Assembly: GCA_018398815.1 (NCBI GenBank)
Contig: CM031620.1
Coordinates: 60,386,134 to 60,450,133, forward strand
DNA: 64,000 nt
Direction of reading: 5' to 3'
Source: Conus ventricosus
Lineage: Eukaryota > Mollusca > Gastropoda > Neogastropoda > Conidae
In this document: one piece after another, positions 57,201 through 64,000 of the stretch
Numbering within the stretch: the first letter of the stretch is position 1
Layout of the letters: each line of letters begins with the position of its first letter
The notes under the pieces: generated by a model
Told to the model about the DNA's origin: nothing
The model's database searches: none
The model's input: the letters and a program-made list of their open reading frames with translations, nothing else
Position numbers and translations under genes: made by a program

Positions 57201-58187
57201 ATGGGGCCGTCTGCCTGACGCCCAGAATATTTGCGTTAGAGCTTATGTCCAACCAACTTGGCTGGCGACGGACCACGACTTTGGTTGTGTTTATTTTTGA
57301 CCGTGACACAGTGCACCAGGGAATTACTGTTCTGATAGATTATCGGAAAAGAACAGATTGGGATAAAAGGTCTCGTGGACAAACCTTTGAAGACATCAGA
57401 ACTGCGGATTTATCTAACTCGTTGCCCAGGCCTCGGATTCTACGAATTCATCTTTTATGATCCCATGTTTCTGGCTACACACACACATCACGCGCGTGCG
57501 CACGCATGCACACACACACACACACACACACACGTACGTACGTGCGTGCGTGCGTGCGTGTTCTATGAACCTCAAGATTTCTTCCGAAAGATCTTTTAAC
57601 TGGACTCAAGCCCAAGAGGCTTTAAAGCCAAAACAATCATAATTACACACGGGCGATGCGAGGTAAACATTCGACAGATGTGATAATGCCAATGCATTTC
57701 AACAACAAGAATTTTTTTTTTTTGAAAGGAAATCGTGAAAATTATGCATGATTATCGTAGGGTATTGTTTTCGTTGGTCACGTTCTAAACGTTGGTGATG
57801 TGTACATGGTTCTGTAGACAACCGGTTGTGGGCTAAAATAGGGAAAGTATTAGTAAGAAGACACTCTAGGAAGAGCTCGACAGCAGAAGGTCTTCAGAGT
57901 GTTATCTTATAAAGCGTGGCAACTTCACAACTGTTCTTCTAGAAAAGTGTCATGCCATTAAGACTGGTCATCTTAGATCTTATGTTCTACGAAAAAAAAA
58001 TGTTATCCCATAAAACGTGATAATTTTAGAGGTTTCTTTCTAGAAGAGTGTGATCATACCAAGTGTGGTAACTTTCGAACCTTCGATCTGTGAAAGTGTT
58101 ATTCTATAAAAGCATGGCAACTTTAGAACTATAAGTGGTTGCGTTCTTCGTTTTCTTTGTCCTGTATGTTGTTTCTTTTATTTTTGC
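57200..58187. other. Spacer with CA/CG microsatellite and eroded 48-bp-like units
   Basis: CA/CG tract at 57479-57560. From about 57900 to 58135 the words GTGTTAT, TATAAA(G/A)CGTGGCAACTT and CTAGAAAAGTGT look like old, diverged copies of the 48-bp satellite that follows. No gene recognised. Confidence 0.5.
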
Positions 58188-58245
58188 CTGAAGAAGACCC
58201 AAAGAGGTCGAAATGCGTTGTGTTTTGTCCTGTGATCTGTTTGTC
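58188..58245 (+). other. Hammerhead-like motif, plus orientation
   Basis: CTGAAGA (58188-58194) matches the hammerhead CUGANGA box, then A, a perfect GACC/GGTC helix II with loop CAAAGA, and GAAA (58210-58213). Hammerhead ribozymes of this kind are known at the ends of Penelope-like elements. I could not form convincing helices I and III by eye, so activity is not claimed. Confidence 0.5.
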
Positions 58246-58329
58246 TGGATTGTCTTGTGGAACCAATACCCTTTCTTTTAAAATGTAGAACATTTGTTTT
58301 TGAAAAAAAAAATGTTATATACTTCAGAC

Positions 58330-58625
58330 CATTAATTCGAGAAAAGTTTCATCCTATAGAGCGTAGTAACTTTAGAACTTTTGTTCCGGAAAAGTGTTAT
58401 CCTACAGAGCGTGGTAACTTTGGAACTTTTGCTCCAGAAAAGTGTCATCCTACAGAGCGTGGTAACTTTAGAACTTTTGTTCCAGAAAAGTGTCATCCTA
58501 CAGAGCGTGGTAACTTTATAACTTTTGTTCCAGAAAAGTGTCATCCTACAGAGCGTGGTAACTTTAGAACTTTTGTTCCAGAAAAGTGTCATCCTACTGA
58601 CCGTGGTAACTTTATAACTTTTAGT
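58330..58625 (+). repeat. 48-bp satellite, 6 copies
   Basis: The unit ACTTTTGTTCCAGAAAAGTG, TCATCCTACAGAGCGTGGTA, ACTTTAGA repeats every 48 bp. Because 48 is divisible by three, the plus strand stays open as 16-residue repeats (RTFVPEKCHPTERGNF), and the minus strand is open as well. Nothing suggests translation. Older variants lie upstream, and one more copy is past the Penelope-like element at 61910-61985. Confidence 0.95.
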
Positions 58626-58700
58626 TGCAAAACGAGACGACTGCAGGCGGAAATCTAAACAAATCTTAAATAAATGTTAGCGAACCGCCCAGAGAACGTG

Positions 58701-58758
58701 GACAAACGAGTCACAAGACAAAACACCACGCGTTTCGACCTCTTAGGTCTTCCTCGGG
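58701..58758 (-). other. Hammerhead-like motif, minus orientation
   Basis: The minus strand reads CCGAGGA, A, GACC, loop TAAGA, GGTC, GAAACGCG, closely parallel to the plus-strand motif at 58188-58245 (including the shared TTTTGTC and GTTTGTC further on). The first box has C in place of the conserved U (CCGAGGA instead of CUGANGA), which would be expected to disable it. Confidence 0.5.
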
Positions 58759-59530
58759 TGAGACATAAATGAATAAAACAACGAAAATTCACTTAGCTTT
58801 GATCGCTTCAGATCGCTTAGGGTTCAGCGCAAGGAAGAAGGCGTTGAATGAGAACGAGGCTGTTGGAAGGGAAATAGTGAGCGAGTCAAAGTCGTAATGA
58901 TGATAATAATATTACTGATAGGAATACTAATAATGGTCAATATTAGGGGGGGGGGGGGAGACAGGATCAATCTTGGTGTCAATAAGTATGGAGAAAGGAG
59001 AGTGGGTTAGAGGATTCTTAAACAGCAGGGTTGCCGTGGCAACAGTCCAGAGGCGAAGGCGATGGTGATGTCAATGCTAGTGGTAGTATCAATACTAGCA
59101 ATAGTATTACTGAATGATACTGCTAACAATAGTGAAGGTTAAGGTAACGAAAGCATGATACAGAAATATATTTAGAAAATACATTTTTATAATAATCGAA
59201 TAAATAAAAGAAACATTTTTAAAAAATGATAATAAATTAAAAAAATAAAAATAATAAAAAATAAAAATGATAATAAATACATAAATAATATAGCTATAAG
59301 TTATGTGAGGTGAATAGTGGGAGATAAGGTAGTATCTGTGTGTGTGTTGTGGGAGGATATTGTGGGCTGAGATTGAAGTGGTGGGTTGGTACATGTTACT
59401 TTAAGGTGTTGATGCTATGAGGGTGGAGGGAAGAAGGGGATGGGTTTACGTACTAACTGGGGAGGGGCAACATATTCACACCGATACACAATATCTCTCT
59501 CTCTCTCTCACTCTCTCTCTTCCCCTCTAT
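58759..59530. other. Probable 5' region of the Penelope-like element
   Basis: Poly-G at 58948-58960, an AT-rich patch (59200-59290) and a CT tract (59491-59522). No open frame is recognisable. Confidence 0.4.
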
Positions 59531-59539
59531 CACCCATGA

Positions 59540-61718
59540 GCAACACCGCCACCTTGTTCGCTGCATTCCTGATAATCTGACTCTCACCAATGATGAAAGA
59601 TCAGACCTGGCAAAAGGTCTGAAATTTATTCCCATTCAGCCTGCACCAATAAATATCAAAACCACGTTGATGTTGAAAGATTCTTTAGAAAATTAAGATG
59701 GATGGCTGCACTTGACGGTGTGCCTAAGCCCCCTCTACCAGAGAGCTCAGACATTTTTACCCACCTTTTTCGAACTCAGCGCTTCGCCAGCCACCTCTTG
59801 ACAAATCCACTGAAGTTGAACTCTACATCAAAAAGTGTAGAAAAGAAATCTCTCAAGTGAAATCCAAACCTGTCCGCCATTCCAACCTCTCACGGGATGA
59901 ACAAAAAGCCCTTGAATCACTGAGACAAAGACAAGATATTGTCATCAAACCAGCAGACAAGGGTAGTGCAGTGGTGGTCTGGGACAAACAGCTGTACATA
60001 AAAGAAGCACACAGACAACTGTCAGACACAAATTTCTATACACCACTCACAGCATCAACCCTCCCCCAACACCAGAAACTCATCTCAACCACAGTTAAAC
60101 AAGAAATCAAACATAACTTACCGAAGACAGCCAAAACTCCTCATAATGACAGACACCAAACAACCCACCTTCTACCTCCTCCCTAAAATACACAAAACCA
60201 ATACACCCGGCAGACCCATTGTATCTGCATGCAGCTGCCCTACAGAACACATTTCACAGTACATAGACTCTCTCCTCCAACCCATAGTACAAGGCCTCCC
60301 CACATACCTCAGACACTACACACACACTCAACATGATTAATTCATACAACACAGATCCCACTTTCCAACCCAGCCCCCTCTTTACACTTGACGTCTCTCG
60401 CTACACTTCCATCCCTCATGGTGATGGACTGAAGGCCCTCGCATTCTTTCTTAAACAAACGGCCCCCTAACCAACAACACCCTCCCTCAGCTACACTGTT
60501 CAGACTTGCAGAATTAGTCCTCACCCTCAATACTTTTGAATTTAACAACCACACATTCTCACAAATCAGTGGTGTTGCTATGGGAACCAAGATGGGACCA
60601 TCCTATGCCTGTCTCTTCATGGGACACCTACAACACCGCCTACTAACCTCTTACACAGGCCCTACATCAGAGCTCTACAAAAGATACATAGATGGATTGG
60701 GAGCCACATCCATGCCAGAACATGACCTCCAGAATTTCCTCAACTTTGCACAGACCTTCCATCCATCCATCCAGCTGACCTACACCATTTCACAGTCAGT
60801 TAATTTCCTGGACATCACTATCTCCCTCAAAGATGGACTGCTTCAAACCTCAGTCTTCTACAAACCTACTGATGCACTCATACCTGGACTACACATCTTC
60901 CCACCACCAGTCCACTAAAAATAGCATTCCATATTCTGAATTCCTTCGCCTACGCAGACTCTGCTCTAGCGAAGAAGATTTCACTATACAAGCAGCCAAA
61001 ATGTCTGATTTTTTCACCAACCGTGGATACCCTAGTGCCGTCATCAATGATGCTCTCAGCCGCACTGCAGCTAAATCCAGAACATCTACTCTGGAAACTA
61101 AACCTCCCAAAGAGACAGACAGACCCACTGCCTGCCTTCTCTTCCATCCTCACAATCTGCCATCTGCAGGATCCTGAAGTCTAACTGGCACATGGTAGAA
61201 AATCATAAACCTGCCTTGAGACGAAACCAATGATCACTTTCAAACGTAACAAAAACCTCAACGACCTACTGGTGCGCTCTAAGCTGAACAAAATCTTCAC
61301 ACCTAAGCCACCAGGTACTTTCCCCTGCTCAAAACCCAACTGCAAAATCTGCTCTCTCACCAAACCAGACACCATCCTACATGGCCCCACAGGCTCTTTC
61401 ACTATTAAACGCACTTTCTCCTGCCAGAGCCACAACATTGTGTATGCCATCCACTGTCAGCTGTGCGGTAAGATCTATGTAGGTGAGACATCTCGCACAC
61501 TTGAGACGCGCATCTCTGAACACCTGGCCGACATCCGCCACCATCGGCCCAAACCAGTCGCTCTACACTTCAACCATGCCCAACACAACATCAACCATGT
61601 CAAAGTCTTGGCACTTTGGCAATCTAAGAGTGACAACTTGGAACGCCTTATGCCGGAATCTCATCTCATTGCCAAACTGGGCACCGTCCACCCTCATGGC
61701 ATCAACGTCCAAAAGTAG
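59540..61718 (+). mobile_element. Penelope-like retroelement ORF, nearly full length, frameshifted
   Basis: The product would be a reverse transcriptase joined to a GIY-YIG endonuclease. Going along the frames: TNDERSDLAKGLKFIP (59590), FRKLRWMAALDGVPKPPLPE (59680), NLSRDEQKALESLRQRQDIV and KPADKGSAVVVWDK (59884), [19 protein letters not shown] (60208), TLDVSRYTSIPHGDGL (60387), GVAMGTKMGPSYACLFMGH (60570), YKRYIDG (60679), FLDITISLKDGL, FYKPTDA, then EFLRLRRLCSSEEDF (60940). The C-terminus has FPCSKPNCKIC (61320) and the endonuclease, with VYAIHCQLCGKIYVGETSR (61439) and TRISEHL. The ORF ends with TAG at 61716-61718. At least four frameshifts and a stop near 60469 break it. The catalytic YxDD reads YIDG. 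It is therefore a dead but well preserved canonical (endonuclease-bearing) element. Confidence 0.9.
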
Positions 61719-61905
61719 TATGTGCCATTCCATCTCTGCAGCTCCAGCCTGAAATATCCTCCACCTACGCACACCCTTCCTCTGTTTACCTCAGACATAG
61801 GTTGCAGCTATCATCCTCTTCCCTTTTCCTACACTCTCTGAGTCTCTCCATTTGCTACATCAATCGACTTACCCCCCCCCCCTCCCCTGCCCCTGCCCTA
61901 GTAAT
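61719..61905. other. Probable 3' UTR of the Penelope-like element
   Basis: C/T-rich sequence with poly-C near 61872-61882 and no open frame of note. Confidence 0.45.
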
Positions 61906-61909
61906 GATG

Positions 61910-61985
61910 TGTATAGAGCGTGGTAACTTTGGAACTTTTGTTCCAGAAAAGCGTTATCCTATAAAGCGAGGTACCTTCAGAACCA
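61910..61985 (+). repeat. Single displaced unit of the 48-bp satellite
   Basis: AGAGCGTGGTAACTTTGGAA, CTTTTGTTCCAGAAAAGCGT and TATCCTATAAAGCGAGGTAC continue the array of 58.3-58.6 kb after a gap occupied by the Penelope-like element. Confidence 0.85.
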
Positions 61986-62025
61986 GAAATGCTGTTGAAC
62001 ACCGCACCCTCTTCCTGTCCATTCC

Positions 62026-62240
62026 AGAGAGGATGCAACGACTCCACGCGCCCAGCGGCGGTGCTGCGCTGTGACCCCCGTGCGGCGTGGCCGGGTCGTA
62101 CTGCATGGACACGGACCTCTGCGGCTGTCTGGATCCGCAGCGTCAGCCGCTGTACGGCACCAACCGCACCTTGCTGCAGTGCTACGTCATGAACGTCACC
62201 TCCACCACGCCGCTCTCCACTGCCGCCGCCCTGCAGCCTG
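62026..62240 (+). CDS. Possible internal exon of a cysteine-rich extracellular protein
   Basis: G/C-rich, protein-like sequence unlike its surroundings. One frame reads GCNDSTRPAAVLRCDP. After a one-base slip the next reads CGVAGSYCMDTDLCGCLDPQ, then YGTNRTLLQCYVMNVTSTTP with two N-glycosylation-type sites (NRT, NVT). The segment ends at CCTG/GTAACG, a good 5' splice site. A 3' splice site may be at TTCCAG (about 62020-62025) or later; a start at CCCAG (about 62054) is an alternative. A stop (TGA near 62070) lies in the second frame, so either the exon begins after it or the sequence has an indel. I see no further exon in the window, and a microsatellite follows at once. Family not recognised. 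Confidence 0.35.
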
Positions 62241-62245
62241 GTAAC

Positions 62246-62362
62246 GTTGTGTGTGTGTGTGGCGGGGGGGGGGGGGGGGGCGGGGCGGGGGACTTGTGTG
62301 CGTGTGTGTGTGTGAGAGAGAGAGAGAGAGTGTTGGGAAGGGATGTGTGTGTGTGTGTGTTA
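62246..62362. repeat. GT, poly-G and GA microsatellites
   Basis: GT, G17, CGGGG, GT, GA and GT tracts in succession directly after the possible splice donor. Confidence 0.9.
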
Positions 62363-62503
62363 CATGCCAAATTGCTTGGATGTCGTCACAAAAGTTTTGC
62401 GTCTTATAATCAAAAATGCGAGTTAAGTTTGACAGATAAGAGGAAAAAATGAGAGAAACGTGCCAACAGGCAAACGTTTGGCTGACAAGCAGTTAAAAAC
62501 ATA

Positions 62504-62504
<1 letters not shown>

Positions 62505-62541
<37 letters not shown>
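62505..62541. repeat. (GA)n microsatellite
   Basis: Pure GA. It lies at the 3' boundary of the minus-strand LINE. Confidence 0.95.
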
Positions 62542-62544
62542 ACA

Positions 62545-64000
62545 TATCAATAATTATTTCTGGTACCGTATTCTCTTTCAAAAAATGTGCTGCAAAGAAA
62601 TTGCAGACTAAGTCTTTTTGTAAATTCTGACGCACATCTTGCCTATCAATAACAAGTAATTAAATATACCTGTAACAACCATTCAGTTTTGCCGAGTTTT
62701 CGATCCCAAACAATTTCTTTATTGCTGATTACTTGATGAGAAAGTTAGTTTCCTATAAAAAGTTTTGTTCGCTGTACTTCCAAAACCTCCGCACAACAGG
62801 GCAGTCGTTAAAAGACATGTTCGATGTCGTCAACAGTGTCCCAACAATAAGGACATTTGTTGCTATCTTTTAATTTCATCTGATTTAGAAGGATATTTTG
62901 TAGAGAAGACATCATGCACTATTTTCCAGTGAGGAATCTCAGCCTGGTCTCTTTTGGACAGACCTGGTCCTGGCCCACGTTGATTCGTCAATGACAAAGT
63001 CACGTTTTCTAAGCCAGAAATACGCATTCGTACAAACAGGCTGCTTATGTTTTGATAGTATCTTTCTAATCATGTCGAGTTTTGTGTTAAAAGGGCTGCG
63101 TCACATTTCTGTGAATCTGAATCAGTTCTGCTTCTCCGCTTTCTGTCCACTGAAGCCAATATCTTGGGACTGCTTGGCTACGTGCGTAGTATTCCATAAA
63201 AATGTTTGGCCTGTTCTGAACGATTTGATCTTGTATTTCTTACAGAGATAGCTATTTTCAGTTTGGTGATACAATTCCTTATCTGTTCAATCCCTTTCTC
63301 TTGCCAAGACTTGAAGAACAGTACTTTGTTTTTATACATTATTAGTCGGTTGTTAAATAAAAGTTGCGACCGAAAGTTAAAACCGTGTATATCTGAGGGA
63401 TCCTTCAAAGATTTGCTATCCAAATACGTTTTTTAAACACATCTCTCCAGAAGTCGTTCTCTATCACATTCAAGCCTGTAAGGTCTTTTGCTCAGCAATT
63501 TAAGCGTGAGAACTTTTCGGTAACAATTTGATCTGCATGCCATTTGGGTATTAAACTCCAGTTCTTGTCGTCACTTACTGCAGTTTTCCAGCCCACTGTA
63601 AGTACGAGCAGCTTTGATGTTGGGTCATGATCAAATTCAAGCCTACAACGTCTTTTGCTCTACAAGTAAAGTGTGAGAACTTTTCGGTAACAATTTGATC
63701 TACATGTCATTGGGGTATAAAGTCCAGTTCTTGTCGTCACTTACTGCAAATACTTTCCCAGCCCTGTAAGTACGAGCAGCTTTGATGTTGGGTCTTGTTA
63801 ATCATATTCAGACGCCATCCTCAATACCTGCCTCCATAACTTTCCTTTTTATTTTTTCAAACGCTTTTCTGTTGCTATGTTTTTTTCTGCCATAAGAATT
63901 TGTATATAATTGTATTCATTTTTATTTAAAATTTCATTAGGAAGACCAACAGACTGCATGATTCTTTTTTGAACCCTTGGTTGTGGAGAACACCCCAGAA
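62545..64000 (-). mobile_element. L1/Tx1-like LINE, C-terminal half, runs off the window
   Basis: Minus-strand frames from the window edge inward: VQKRIMQSVGLPNEILNKNE (63935), a KFLWQKKHS-like word, SDDKNWSLIPKWHADQIVTE (63560), FNNRLIMYKNKVLFFKSWQE and KGIEQIR (63350-63270), EIPHWKIVHDVFSTKYPSK (62940), then MKLKDSNKCPYCWDTVDDIE and HVFNDCPVVRRFWKY (62870-62770). The last part is the zf-RVT-type CPYC...H...C domain that closes these proteins. KLFGIENSAKLNGCYRY and a basic tail follow to about 62550. The copy carries frameshifts and a 167-bp internal duplication. The catalytic reverse-transcriptase core would lie beyond the right edge. Confidence 0.8.
63463..63797 (-). repeat. 167-bp tandem duplication inside the LINE
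   Basis: The block from ATC(A)A(C/A)ATTCAAGCC to TTTGATGTTGGGTC begins at 63463 and again at 63630. Copies differ by scattered substitutions and small indels. Since 167 is not a multiple of three, it breaks the reading frame. Confidence 0.9.

Noticed and set aside
58257..58658. 133-residue protein with six 16-residue repeats
   Set aside because: The 48-bp unit is a multiple of three, so openness is automatic, and the reverse strand is open as well. No start context or homology.

Overview
This is a gene-poor stretch of an animal nuclear genome. The reverse transcriptases and endonucleases are metazoan types (CR1/L2-like, L1/Tx1-like and jockey/RTE-like LINEs, and a Penelope-like element with a GIY-YIG domain). 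Long CA, GA and CT microsatellites and dozens of minisatellites separate them. No prokaryotic gene organisation, rRNA or intact tRNA is visible. A mollusc, probably a gastropod, is the best guess. It rests on recalled LINE C-terminal styles and on one broken gene family at 34.5-35.6 kb, so it is inference only.

Layout. 0-4.8 kb: low-complexity and homopolymer-rich sequence. 4.78-6.59 kb and 11.88-13.70 kb: two inverted copies of one ~1.8 kb repeat, on either side of an AG-rich minisatellite (7.3-8.0 kb) and a decayed CR1/L2-like LINE (8.77-11.27 kb). 13.9-15.15 kb: a 29/44-bp minisatellite. 16-23 kb: small tandem repeats, microsatellites and a LINE C-terminal scrap. 23.43-26.35 kb: a 26-bp satellite of about 110 copies. 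26.6-34.3 kb: short tandem repeats, an ATC-type trinucleotide array and a diverged ~0.6 kb direct duplication. 34.5-39.3 kb: a broken protein-coding family member, an L1/Tx1-like LINE endonuclease and linker, and another LINE tail. 40.2-43.1 kb and 47.1-54.1 kb: two arrays of one pyrimidine-rich satellite, the first bracketed by ~370-bp direct repeats. 43.7 and 46.1 kb: LINE reverse-transcriptase scraps. 54.7-55.05 kb: a 53-bp x7 minisatellite. 58.2-62.0 kb: a nearly full-length but frameshifted Penelope-like element, preceded by a 48-bp satellite that lies between two oppositely oriented hammerhead-like motifs. 62.0-62.24 kb: one possible host exon. 62.5-64.0 kb: a minus-strand LINE running off the window.

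I see no complete functional host gene. Almost every long open frame is an artefact of stop-poor low-complexity DNA. Much of 2.3-8.6 kb, 13.7-15.8 kb, 46-47 kb and the pyrimidine arrays shows homopolymer inflation that looks like poor consensus sequence. The most interesting unit is the Penelope-like element with its satellite and ribozyme-like motifs.
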